From: Silurus meridionalis
Lineage: Eukaryota; Chordata; Actinopteri; Siluriformes; Siluridae
NCBI RefSeq assembly: GCF_014805685.1
Contig: NC_060890.1
Location: forward strand, 14,851,500 to 14,915,499
Length of the DNA: 64,000 bases
Direction of reading: 5' to 3'
In this document: one piece after another, positions 25,301-36,903 of the stretch
How positions within the stretch are numbered: the stretch's first letter is position 1
How the letters are laid out: every line of letters begins with the position of its first letter
Translations under genes and position numbers: made by a program
Notes under the pieces: generated by a model
What the model saw: the letters and a program-made list of their open reading frames with translations, nothing else
The model's database searches: none
What the model was told of the DNA's origin: nothing

Positions 25301-27419
25301 ATTTCATGCATTATAAGAAACCTGTCTGAACTTTGTTAAACTGCTGTGCCAGTCTGTGAGTATAGAGCTGAGTCCAGGGAAGATGACAGCACTGGTCGGC
25401 CCCTCCGGTGGAGGTAAAACGTCCTGCGTCAGTCTGCTGCAGAGGTTTTATGAGCCTCAGCGGGGCCAAGTGCTACTGGATGGTGCACCACTTAATGAGT
25501 ACCAACACCAGTACCTGTGCAGCCAGGTGAGCACTAAACTAAATATGTGATTCATCACAATACGTGACATTAGTCAAAATACACTTGAAACTAATGTAGT
25601 ATTTGTATTTTTGAACAAGGTAAACTAAAGAGTTTAACGTAATTTCATCTTCTGGCAGATGGCAGCTGTGTCCCAGAACCCAGTGCTGTTCTCTGGCTCT
25701 GTGAAATATAACATTGCATATGGTCTGCATGACTGCACTATGGACAGGGTGATTGAGGCAGCGAAGAAAGCCAATGCACATGACTTTATATGCACACTGA
25801 GTGAAGGCTATGAGACAGGTGAATATTTCATTTTGTGACCAAATGAATCATTTTTCATACATTTAAAAAAGTATTTAGTTGATTTTACATTAAAGGTGTT
25901 CTTGCATTGCTAATGTGCTACAGATGTTGGGGAGTGTGGTGGGCAGCTGTCTTCAGGACAGAAGCAGACTATTGCCATAGCCAGGGTGTTGATCAGAAAT
26001 CCAAAAATCCTCATTTTGGATGAAGCCACCAGCAACTTGGACATCCATACTCAGCACGCGGTATGTGCAATCTCATTTCAGAAAAAAAAACACCAATACA
26101 ACATTATGACATTAGAACATTATGAACAGAGACGTGATTAACATTGATTATCTCTTCATCATGGCATCTGTTAGTGGGTGGGATATATTAAGCAGCAAGT
26201 AAACACTTTGTCCTCAAAGTTGATGTGTTAAAAGCAGGAAAAATGGGCAAGTGTAAGGATTTTAACAAGTTTGCCAAGGGCCTAATTGTGATAGCTAGTG
26301 TGACAGACGAGCTCCTGTAGCTAAAATGCTGAAGAAGTTAATGCTGTTAATGCTCCACAGGTCAGGACTGTTTTGGCAGCAAAAAGGGGACAACACAATA
26401 TTAGGCAGGTGGCTATAATGTTCTGCCTGATCAGTGTACAGTATCTCATACATAGTTAAATATATCTAGTATTTTGTATTTTAATAAGTATAATTTTACA
26501 ATAATAATATTACAGTAAGACACACATAAAATCATTAAACCTATTCCTGGTTTACTTCTATTAGCAGATCAGTTTACTTCTTTCAAAAAAGAAATGCTTA
26601 AAATGATCAAAATTATCTGTAAATAGAACAAGATTTCAAGCTTGAATCGAGTACTAAAATAATAATAATAAAAAATGAATTAACTTATTTATTAACTTAT
26701 TATTTATTATATTCTAATAATAGAAAATGGTTTATAGATTTCACTATGTTGAAAATATTTGCACTTGCTGTCATTTTTAGCGTTCTCACTAACGCCGATT
26801 AGCAAATTCTTAATTTTTTTATTATAATTACAATAAATTAATAAGGACCAGACATTATCTGAGTGATATGTATGATCTAAATAATGTATAAAAATGGCAG
26901 ATGCTGTTTTTCCACTCAGTGTTCTGCTACTCTGTGATGGTACATAAGCAGCAGTTCAAAAACATGTGCAAGGTGTCTTTATGTGTCTCTGATGAAATAC
27001 ACCATTATCAGTTAGTGGTTGGGAACTGGTGTTGACTGTTGAGGTTCAAAGAGTATTATGAGTAAAGAACAGTCAGTTACTGTATTTTACCTGTAAACGT
27101 TTTTCTGTGGGATGCATATAAACTCACAGATTAGGGAATAGCCTCAGATTAGGTGCCAGTGTGAGGGCTATAGGCAGTTCGGAATCATACATTCACTCCC
27201 TTTCCCACTCAGATTCAGGAAGTCCTTTCTGGCTCAAAGGGTCAAACAGTGCTGGTGATCGCTCATCGGCTACAGACTATCGAGAGAGCCGATCACATCA
27301 TCCTCCTGGAAGACGGAATGGTCATTGAGCAAGGAACGCATGAGCAGCTTATGGCTGAAAGAGGACGATATTTCCAATTTAGGGAAAAACTTTTTATGGT
27401 GGATCCTGATGAAAACTGA
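22385..27419 (+). CDS. TAP2-family ABC half-transporter (teleost tap2, possibly tap2t)
   Basis: Eleven coding exons: 22385-22880, 22988-23102, 23193-23323, 23445-23650, 23836-24033, 24718-24846, 24992-25180, 25353-25526, 25659-25818, 25924-26060 and 27213-27419, giving 713 residues in one frame. A leucine/tryptophan-rich N-terminal membrane domain (about residues 5-150) precedes the ABC core membrane domain. The nucleotide-binding domain has Walker A GPSGGGKT (504-511), Q-loop Q552, signature LSSGQ (608-612), Walker B ILILDE (628-633), D-loop NLD and switch H663. All catalytic residues are present. It aligns with human TAP2 along its length (for example [15 protein letters not shown] and NVLLRSLVK). 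By homology it pairs with TAP1 in the ER membrane and pumps cytosolic peptides for MHC class I. It lies outside any MHC-like context. I recall a teleost tap2t lineage, but cannot assign it without a tree. Confidence 0.93.
24130..24405 (+). mobile_element. Tc1/mariner relic, family A, copy 2
   Basis: Interior and right half of the family seen at 6083-6519: shared blocks include ggaacactgactgca, ccaggcctc, gagtgaaggttataataaca and gactaaatctggaatg. No intact ends. It lies in intron 5 of the TAP2-like gene. Confidence 0.7.
26150..26448 (+). mobile_element. Tc1-like relic, family B, internally deleted copy
   Basis: The left part contains ggaaaaatgggcaagtgtaa and tttgccaagggcctaattgt, the start of a fish Tc1-like transposase gene. 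It then jumps to the 3' end with gtcaggactgttttggcagc and the terminal repeat ataatgttctgcctgatcag. About 1 kb of transposase is missing. It lies in intron 10 of the TAP2-like gene. Other pieces of this family are at 39799-39930 and 45505-45773. Confidence 0.75.
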
Positions 27420-28617
27420 GCAGATTCATTACTAATACGTTAATCTGTAAGTATTAACTATATGTGAAAGAATTTTTAACTTTTTAAAACTCACCATTTT
27501 AACAGTATGTTTATGTATTACAATTTACACTTTCATGCATAAAAAATTACATTTAGAGCGCAGAGATGGGTAAATCTAATAACCCCGCTGCCCAGGAAAA
27601 TTGGATTATGTGTCAGGCTATGAAAGGGGTTTAATTTCTGGCTATCAAATGTCTTGTTTGGTTGCTGCTATAACAGTCACCAACAATTATCACATCCATT
27701 ATTTAACCAACGAAAAATCCTTTCATAGCATTAGTACACAACACATAATTTCATCTAGTTTTAAATAGAACACACTCCCTTTTATCTGTTTAGGTTTTTC
27801 CATAGTGTTGTCATTCAGCTTACTGCTGTAAGCGTCCTGCTTATATTCTAATGACGTTTCTCATTTTTCAATCCCTCGGTCATTTGTACTGAATGTATGA
27901 TCTACACAGAGTTCACTCAGTGCTCGTTTATCAATGGGATTCCTGCATCTCTCAGATGTTTTACTCTTGTGTTTTTTAAAGTGTTTAAAGAAATGGTTTT
28001 ATGGCAATGCTGGACAGATGTTTTTCATAACCTTACATCCTGCTGTCAAAGGTCCTCTCTTTTGAGGTCATTCTGGCCATTAATACAGACTGTGAGAACT
28101 TCAACTTGTCTGATAGATAAGTGTTTTTAAAAAACAAAAACGAAACAAATAAAAAACAGAAATTTATGATTTGTCCACCCCGAGTCATAAAAATTACATT
28201 ACGTACATTTTTATTGCATTAAAGCCACAGGATTATGGGAAGTGGATCAAGTTTGAGCATTTTTGTTCCTCACATTAAAGTTATTGTGATTTATTTTGGT
28301 ATGATGATTGCTAAATAATACATAAGGTTTGTATTTTCATTATTGGGAAGCAAAATCAGCTTGACTAAACTTGTTCACTTGTTACAGCATTTTTAGGAAA
28401 CTGTCACATAGATTTGTGTGATGCAGTATATAATATGACAAGCTTTCTGCATGAACTTTTTGCAGCATTACATGTAGCCTGGAATGACAGTAAGGGTTTT
28501 CTTCAACAAATTATTCCGGCGTTTTTTTTTTTTTTTTTTTAAAGAGGGTTAGAGTTTGGCTGACAGCAGACAATGTGTTTATATTGGCAGTGTACTTTTA
28601 CAGTCACATTCACATGG
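27420..28617. other. Tail-to-tail intergenic region, TAP2-like gene and faap100
   Basis: No exon was recognised. It holds the 3' UTR of the TAP2-like gene, poly-T near 28521-28540, and at 28618-28623 an AATAAA on the minus strand that suits the end of faap100. The 77-codon frame at 27897-28130 shows no protein-like features. Confidence 0.45.
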
Positions 28618-28805
28618 TTTATTCATGTACACAGCTTTAAAAGTGCAAACGAAATATTTATGGATTATACAATAAAATTCAATAATGAATCAATTTGTGA
28701 GTATAAAATAAAATCAATTTAAGATCTTTATGTATTAAAATAATACATTTTAGTACAGTACAGCATCAACAACGAAGCTGAAATACAGACGGAAGCAGTA
28801 AGCAT

Positions 28806-31800
28806 TCACAGAATAACCAGTGGCTTCTCTCGGAGTTGTAAATAGAGGTGAAAAAGTGAATCTGATGTGCTCCTTTTCTTCATAACTCCATCAGCTGGAT
28901 CACGAAAGTCCTGCAGGTCCTTATAGATTCGCTGAAATAAATTATATGTTAATGTTTCACTCCCCCCTCTCATATTGCTATATGGCTGTTGATCTCACTA
29001 TGTGTAAATAAAAGAGTTATAATTAGATGTGTGATTTACCTCCATGTGCCGAACAGCTTCACACAAGCGCTCTCCTCTGAGCTCTGCAGGCGTCCCAGGC
29101 TTCACAGAAGCATTCTTCAGAAGGGCCTGAAATAAAAGGTCGACTGAAATGGGTTTTTCTCTGGCCGATATTTAGAAAACAGGGCAGCCGATGGCTGATA
29201 TATGATGCTGATTTTTTGGCCCCCTTCATGTCACAAAATCTAATTCTAAATAAATAAGATGTGATACAGCACATTGCTTAAACATTTATTGAAGGTATAG
29301 GTGGTTGAAGATGGTTGAAGGCTCGCTGACAAAAACAGTTGCAAAACTCACTCACCTCACTCACCTCACTCTCCCGTTCCAAAAGTAGCATCATATTCAA
29401 CTAATGAACTATATAAGGCTAGATAAGAACGAATAATAAGAACTACTTAAGCCCAGTACACAAGCCCGGGGTGGTGCAGTTCATCAGCAGGAAAGAGAAT
29501 CTGATTAGCTAATTAGAATAACGAATGAACACATGGGGAAAAAAACAGAACACTCTTGTTGTCATTTTTTCTCTTCTCTTTGCAACTTAGCAGACATGAT
29601 TGAAAAAATCTACACAAATATGTTAGTAACGTTTGTAATTTTTGTTTTGTTTTGTTTTAACAGAACTGCACACTTCTTCTTCTTCTTCTTTCGGCTGCTC
29701 CCATTAGGGGTCGCCACAGCGGATCATCCGTCTCCATACCACCCTGTCCTCTACATCTGCCTCTTTCACACCAACTACCTGCATGTCTTCCCTCACCACA
29801 TCTGACTTTCATTCCCCTTCTCTCCAGTGCATATCTCCACCTCTCCAGGCTCTTCTCAACCTGCTCCCTACTCTCACTACAAATCACAATATCATCCGCA
29901 AACATCATAGTCCAGGGAGACTCCTGTCTGACCTCGTTCGTCAACCTGTCCATCGCCACTGCAAACAGGAAAGGGCTCAGGGCCGATCCTTGATGCAGAC
30001 CAACCTTCACCCTGAACCAGTCTGTCGTACCTACTACACACTTCACTGCCGCCACACTGTCCTCGTACATGTCCTTCACCACCCTCACATACTTCTCTGA
30101 CACACCTGACTTCCTCATACAATACCACAACTCCTCTCTCGGCACTCTGTCGTACGCTTTCTCTAAATCCACAAATACACAATGCAATTCCTTCTGTCCT
30201 TCTCTATATTCTCCATCAACATTCTCAAAGCAAATAAGGCATCTGTGGTGCTTTTCCTCGGCATAAAACCATACTGTTGCTCACAGATGGTCACCTCTTC
30301 TCTCAGCCTGGCTTCCACTACTCTTTCCCATAACTTCATGGTGTGAATGATCAACTCCCCTGTAGTTACTGCAGGTCTGCACATCTCCCTTATGCTTAAA
30401 GATCGGTACCAGCACACTTCTTCTCCATTCCTCAGGCATCTTCTCACCTTCCAAAATCCTGTTAAACAATCTGGTTAAAAACTCCACTGCCATCTCTCCT
30501 AAACATCTCCACGCTTCTACCGGTATGTCATCTTGTCCAACCGACTTTCCACTCTTCATCCTTTTAATCGCTGCTCTCACTTCCTCCTTACTAATCCTAT
30601 CCACTTCCTTCTTCACCATCTCCACACCATCCAACCTCTCTCTCTCTGATTTTCCTCATTCATCAGCTGCTCAAAATACTCCTCCACCTTCTCAACACAC
30701 TCTCCTCACTAGTCAACACATTTCCTCTCCATCCTTTACTGCTCTAACTTGCAGTACATCCTTCCAGCTCGGTCCCTCTGCCTGGCCAATCGGTATAAAT
30801 CCTTTTCTCCTTCCTTAGTGTCCAACCTCTCATACAGCTCCTCATATGCCTTTTCCTTGGCTTTCGCCACATCCTCTTTACCTGCTGCCGCATCTCCTTG
30901 TACTCCTGCCTACTTTTCTCATCACTCTGTCTATCCCACTTCTGTTGTGCCAACCTCTTTCTCCATATGCTCTCCTGCACTTCCTCATTCCACCACCACG
31001 TCTCCTTGTCTTCCTTTCTATTTCCAGATGTCACACCAAGTACTTTTCTAGCTGCCTCCTCATCACTCCTGCAGTAGTTTCCCAATCATCCAACACCTCT
31101 TAACACCACTGAGCCTCTGTCTGACCTCTTCCCTGAACCTCACACTACACTCTTCCTCCTTCAGTTTCCACCATCTTATTCTTCTTTAGTCCTCACTCTT
31201 CTCCTCTTCTTCTTCGCCTCCACAACCATCCTACAGACCACCATCCGATGCTGTCTAGCTACACTGTCCCCTGCCAACACCTTACAGTCTCCAATCTCCT
31301 TCAGGTTGCATCTCCTGCATAGCACATAGTCCACCTGTGTGCACCTTCCTCCACTCTTATACGTCACCCTATGATCCTCCTCCTTCTTAAAATAAGTGTT
31401 CACCACTGTCATTTCCATCCTTTTAGCAAAATCTACCACCATTTGCCCTTCCACATTCCTCTCCTTAAAACTATACCTACCCATCACCTCCTCATCACCT
31501 CTGTTCCTTCACCTACATGCCCATTAAAGTCTGCCCCAATCACCAATCGTTCTTTCCTAGGTATACCATCTACCACTTCATCTAATTCACTCCAGAATCT
31601 TTCGTTCTCCTCCATCTCACAGCCAACTTGTGGAGCATAGGCACTGATGACATTTATCATCATCCCTTCAACTTCCACCTTCACGATCATCACCCTATCA
31701 GAAACTCTCTTCACCTACACTACACTCTTACTGTACTCTTCCTTCAGAATCACCCCTACACCGTTTCTCTTTCCATCCACATCCTAATAAAACAGTTTAA

Positions 31801-34800
31801 ACCCACCTCCAATGTTCCTGGCCTTACTCCCTTTCCACTTGGTCTCCTGAACACACAACATATCTACCTTTCTCCTCTCCATCATATCAGCTACCTCTCT
31901 CCATTTACCCGTCATAGTACCAACCCTAACCTCCACTCTCCTACTCTGCTCCTTTCCCTGCCGTCTCTGTAGACGTCTTCCTTCTCTCCTTCTCCTTCTT
32001 CGGCCAACAGTAGCCCAATTCCCACCGGTACCCTGTCGGCTAACGATACCTGTGGCGGTCGTTGTTAACCCGGGCCTCGACCGATCCGGTATGAAATTCT
32101 CATTTGTGATCCGCATATTTGATTTGGCACATGTTTTACGCTGGATGCCCTTCCTAACGCAACCCTCCCCATTTACCCGGGCTTGGGACCAGCACTAAGA
32201 GTGCACTGGCTTGTGCATCCATAATGGCTGGGATTTTAACAGAACTGCACACGGGGGGCTTAAAAAACAAAACAAAACACAAATATGACAGAAAAATAAA
32301 GTACAGAGCACCATGACAAATAAATTCTAACAGGTTGAATGTCTAAAACGTAAGCATTTTTGGAATTTTTGATCGACTCAGTATTTTTTTATTTTATAAA
32401 TGAAAATATGGTCAAAATTGAATATTATTAGTATATTTATATTTAGGTATATACATTTTTGCAAAAATAAAAATCATATTAATGAGATAATATCTATTAT
32501 CTTCTTTGCTATGTTCATCAAAAACAACATGGTTGAGAGAAAAAAAATAAATGTTTGGGATAAGATTTTGGATATTTTGTAGAACTAAAATAGCAAACAT
32601 TTTTCAACGTGTGTACCAGTCCAGAATAAGTGATCTGAAGTTTCAGGAAGGCTGGTGTCAATATCATTTTTTAATCTATGCGAAATTAAATATTTAACTG
32701 GGTATATATTCACAGATCTAGCTTTTCTGGTTTCCTTGTTTTGATGGAGAATAGTCTACTGCCACCTGCTGGTATGGGAGAGTTATGTTCTTTCACGCAA
32801 GCGCAGAACGTACACGCACGTTTTGGCGTCAGATGCGCCCGCCTAATAATCGGTCTAATCTGCAATTAATAATAATAATAATAATAAAAAAAAAATCGGT
32901 CGACCTCTACCTGAAATCATGACTCGTTGCATGAATCGTTTGTAAAAAGTTTTTTTAAATCGTGTATGCTTCACCTGTACACGCCGCAGGATAGCATGAT
33001 GTAATCCACAGACTGCAGCCACGGACACACTCTCTACTTGAACCTCCACAACAGACAGAAGTCCTTTGAAGCGAAAGTCACTCAATATGACCTGCAGGCA
33101 TGGACAAACCATAACAGTACAGAAACCATAAGAGCAGTAAATGGTTTATTTTGCAATATTATTCGACAGTATTGAGCTTGTGTGAAGTTTTACTCAGACA
33201 TTTATTGAGTTTCTTTTTTTTACTTTCCAAACAATATTAGTGTGTATTAAATCATGGCTAAAGTAAAACGAGGAATAAATTAATACAGCTGCAATTAATG
33301 TAAACTGCACTGCACAAGCAAAGGGTTATAACTAGTTGCAGAATATGGAAATGTTCAGAATGATTGGACATTACAAAGAAATTACATTTTATTCCAGTTT
33401 CTTTTTAACCAAAGTTTACCTTCAGTTCTTTCATGCCCCACTTTTTCGTCTGGAAATCATTAATTTTGAGTACAACTTGTGTATGCTACTCTTTCTTTTT
33501 CTTTCTCTTTAAAGAGTAGCATATTTAGAATGATTGGACTTGAGTACCCATTTAACCACACTCTAAAAATTCCACATTATTCTATATTTGCAGTACTGAA
33601 GTCAAACCAGGAGCAACAGATACTACAAGAAAAAAAATCTCTCAAGCATTTCATGGTTACAGTTTTGGCCTGTAGTGTTTTCACATACAGTAAATTCCAT
33701 GCCATAACAATGTATCTTTCTCCAAGTATGACCACATGATCAAAGGTGTGTTTACTTGCACACCTAGTAACTGTAATATAACAGACTGGGGCATAAAACA
33801 AATGTAATATTAGTAACACAAGCATCTATTGCCTCCTTTTAGATGTTTAATTAGCAGTGAGTTTGTCAGCTGTTAGTAAAAACTATTAACCAGGTGTACA
33901 TGGCAAAGGAGGTACATGATATGAGTGGGGAAAACCATTTATGCAAAAAAAAAAAAATGTGTTAAATTAGTGTTCAATGTGTATACACTTTTTACGTATG
34001 TATATTATATTAGAAGTAAGTCAAGACCAAACCTCTAACAATCAATCCACATGCATACCTCTTTAATCAGCAGTCTGACTGCCTGTCCATCCGGCCCTTT
34101 GGCACACACCACTGGACTCTGCACCACCTCTGGACCCTCTGTCTTAGAAGTTTCACATAAGAGCCACTTGAGCACAGAGATGCACAGACCTGCACTGCTA
34201 CAATCATGTGAACTGAGCCGGTTCCTCAGGAGCTCTGAAGAGATGTGGATTGCTACTGTATGTGTAGTGGCCTTCGGGATTTCCGGCTCACCTGTGTAAA
34301 CCTGTCTAGAGCTCATGAACTTGCGAGTGGCTTGCCAGATGCTGATTTGTTTGGGAATATGATCACCATTTGGGGTTGGTTCTCCTATCCTTAAAGCATC
34401 TAGCCAGTCCAGTGTTAACGTGTTCAAAGCTAGTCTGATGCAGTCTGGGCGTGTAAGAAGCTGAGATAGTGAGGGTTCACTAGTAGAGAGCTGTTTGTAA
34501 TCCTCTGAGTTAAGGTAAGACTGTAAAGAGTACACAAGTGAGCAGTGAATCTGAACTGGGAGAAATAAGTCACCGTCACTATCGAGAGGTAACGTCACTT
34601 CGGTTTTTTCGCCGCAGTCTAATTTCATCAAAGCAAATGAGTAAGTTCTAGACGAGCCCCCTGCACTAACAGAAATATTTGAATCCACTTGAAGGCAAAG
34701 ATTCCATCCTTCGTCTAAAGCACATGAACTGTGGTTTTCCAGTATGCAAGTGAGAACCAAAGAGTCTTTTTGAAGTAGCGAACTCCACTTGGCTGCTCCC

Positions 34801-36903
34801 TGACAGCTGATTGTTGGCTGCTGATCACAAACCTCTGGGTCCTTCTTCTGACACGTTAAAAGCAAGTGGCAGATGTTGAGGACGTGGTTCAAACGCTTAA
34901 GTGTGTTGTTCTTCAATTCCAGCTGTTGCTTCTCTACTGTTGCTCTGCAAAATTCAATCAATTCATTTTTTTTTGGTTTCTGTTCAAAGCATCCGAGATC
35001 AAAACCTTTAAATAACCTTACCTCTCCCAAACATTTCCAATCCCAGCCAAGAGGTCTTTGATTTTCTGTCCTGCTTGTGCTGAAGCCAGTCTAGACACAT
35101 TAGCTTTGTATGGATCCTGAGGAAGGGTCACCTGAAGAAGTCTTCCACTGAGAGAGACCGCCTGAAGCTGCACATTGCCTTCAAAGCATACAATTCACAC
35201 ACGTAAGTGCAAAAGTTTGTACTTTTAAAAGATACATTCCAATATTTGATGTGATGTTTTATCACAAATAAGAAAAGGCTAAAAATCCTACATTAAAATA
35301 GTAATTTAAAAAACCAAGTGATATTTTTCCAAGGGATATAAATTTAAATATTTTTTAGTTTTTTGTATGACACCATCTGTCTTGGTCTTATTTGATCAAG
35401 ACTGCTGTTTAAATTTTTTCAGGTTAAAATACCAGTGTACCTGCAGGACTGATGGAAGGCTCGGTTAGTGCGATTACTCGGCACACGTTTAGACAGACAG
35501 GGCTCTCTGGCCTTATGCTGTCTCCCTCTGTCACCGCTGTGATGGAGGATGATGATGATGATGAATTTGTTACAGTCTTGCTCAGGGACAAGGAGAAGAG
35601 GTTTGTGGCAGTGCTGTAGTATAAATGATCACCATCTACACAGGCACATACCACAGGCCCCTGTACCATGTGCTCTATAAATCCTTTAAAAAAAAACCAA
35701 ATAGTTATCACAAATTTCTTCAAACATATTACCACAGAACGACGATATTGAACTGTAAAGCTTACTGCAGTCTGCTGCCTTTCCATCAGAGCTTCTTGGA
35801 TTAGCCTTGATCAGCAGAATTCTACCCCTCTGACCAATCACAACCAGACATTGTGGACCTTGATCCTCAATAACGGCTGTTCCAATAAATACCACTGGCT
35901 GCTCTATGCTGAAGAAAATCCTGATTGGTGTCTTTTGTTCTCCCCTTGAGCTGGTTAGTGCAGGTAAGAGTAGTGGGAAAAAAACAAGACGTCCATCAGG
36001 TAAGCCAGAAAGAATGACGGCAGAATTGATAAGAGATGCATCAACTCCAAATAAGAGCCTGAAAAGGAGAGGATCGAGTCGGGCGTGGCGTTTACATGCG
36101 TGTGCTTTAGCTGAAGAGTTGGGGTAGATGCAGGTCATTGTTGGAGTTGAGCTCATCCTAACCTGTGAACCAACATCATTCTGAAAAACTCCTATGACAG
36201 CCGGAAGCTGAAGTCCTGCATGTGTGTGAAATACTGGGGACCTGGCTGAACAATGTGGCAAATCATAGCGATGAAAAGTCCAGAAAGAGTCTTGCAGACT
36301 GACAGTAATGAGTATGTCCTCTGTTACAGTGAAAGAGAGCACATCTTTGACTAAAACAGAGTCGCTGGACACCATGGACAAAGCAGGCTCATCACACTGT
36401 TCACTTGAGAAGGAGCTGTGGATACAATTAAGGGAAAGCAAGAGAACAAGGGTTTTTTTGTGTGTGAAAAGGTGATCATCATAATCAATCAGAAAGTTTC
36501 AGTGAACAGGATCAGTTATCCTACAGTTACCTAGAAATGGTTACTGAAAATGTTTAACATTACCTGGATTCTGAAGAGAGAGTGGTAGAGTAAAGAAGAT
36601 GATTCTCACAGAGAGCATAGAGACTACACTGATCAGCACTTAAAGCCAGAGATGTGACTGGAGAATCAAACTGCAGGACAGTCTGTAACAAACATTTCCT
36701 TTTTTTTATTATCAGTGATCTGCATCAGCGCTCAAACTCAGAAAAAACCCACTTGCCTTAACTCTCCGCTCTTGGCCACTAAAAACCAAGACGTGTTCAG
36801 TCCCGGTGCTTAAGATCACCCCTGATCCATGACAGATCACTTTCGCAGAGAGCAAGTCACCAAAATCTGCCCAACACTCCACAAGACACCTCGCTCCTTC
36901 CAT
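28806..36903 (-). CDS. faap100: FAAP100, Fanconi anemia core complex subunit
   Basis: Nine coding exons on the minus strand: 36903-36757, 36682-36564, 36415-35766, 35683-35441, 35178-35022, 34944-34059, 33091-32975, 29126-29040 and 28931-28806. The product is 843 residues (human about 881), fully in frame. The N-terminal half (TEHVLVFSGQERRVK onward) looks like a beta-propeller; a Ser7 run is encoded in exon 4; the C-terminal part (LLSVVEVQVE...HHAILRRVQ) matches the human C-terminus as I recall it. FAAP100 binds FANCB and FANCL in the nucleus to form the module that ubiquitinates FANCD2 during crosslink repair. Intron 1 has a GC donor (AAG|GCAAGT) that is needed to keep frame. Intron 5 is only 77 bases. 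Intron 8 was inflated by a hAT element and a LINE, and the hAT struck the acceptor itself. Confidence 0.93.
29126..32917. mobile_element. hAT-like element at the faap100 intron 8 acceptor, with nested LINE
   Basis: The body, 29134-32909, is flanked by a perfect 8-bp duplication cctgaaat (29126-29133 and 32910-32917). Ends are aaaaggtcgactga on the left and, as reverse complement of the right, tagaggtcgaccga. The 8-bp target and the TAGAG-like end indicate hAT. Without the nested LINE the element is about 1.2 kb, with no transposase, so non-autonomous. On the minus strand the duplicated target reads ATTTCAGG, which is the splice acceptor plus the first base of exon 8. Confidence 0.85.
29655..32252 (-). 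mobile_element. RTE-type LINE, minus strand, 19-bp target duplication
   Basis: A perfect 19-bp direct repeat, ttttaacagaactgcacac, lies at 29655-29673 and 32234-32252. The 2.56-kb body between reads on the minus strand. Near its 5' end is an endonuclease-like segment (VDMLCVQETKWKG), then reverse transcriptase motifs: FVDLEKAYDRVP, GLHQGSALSPFLF and the catalytic FADD at about 29891-29902. The frame is broken into several pieces between 32116 and 29660, so it is dead. The 3' end is GCCGAAAG followed by an (AAG)n tail. The RTE clade is inferred from gene order, the short single-ORF layout and the repeat tail. It inserted into the hAT element around it. Confidence 0.85.

Noticed and set aside
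22385..27419. ABCB9 (TAPL) instead of TAP2
   Set aside because: The N-terminal domain and blocks around SFGSS and NVLLRSLVK follow TAP2 as I recall it, and the length (713) suits TAP2. A tree is still needed.
29783..31972. Plus-strand open frames of 60-114 codons (for example 30525-30818, 31628-31972)
   Set aside because: They are the reverse strand of the minus-strand LINE and have biased Ser/Pro/His/Leu composition.
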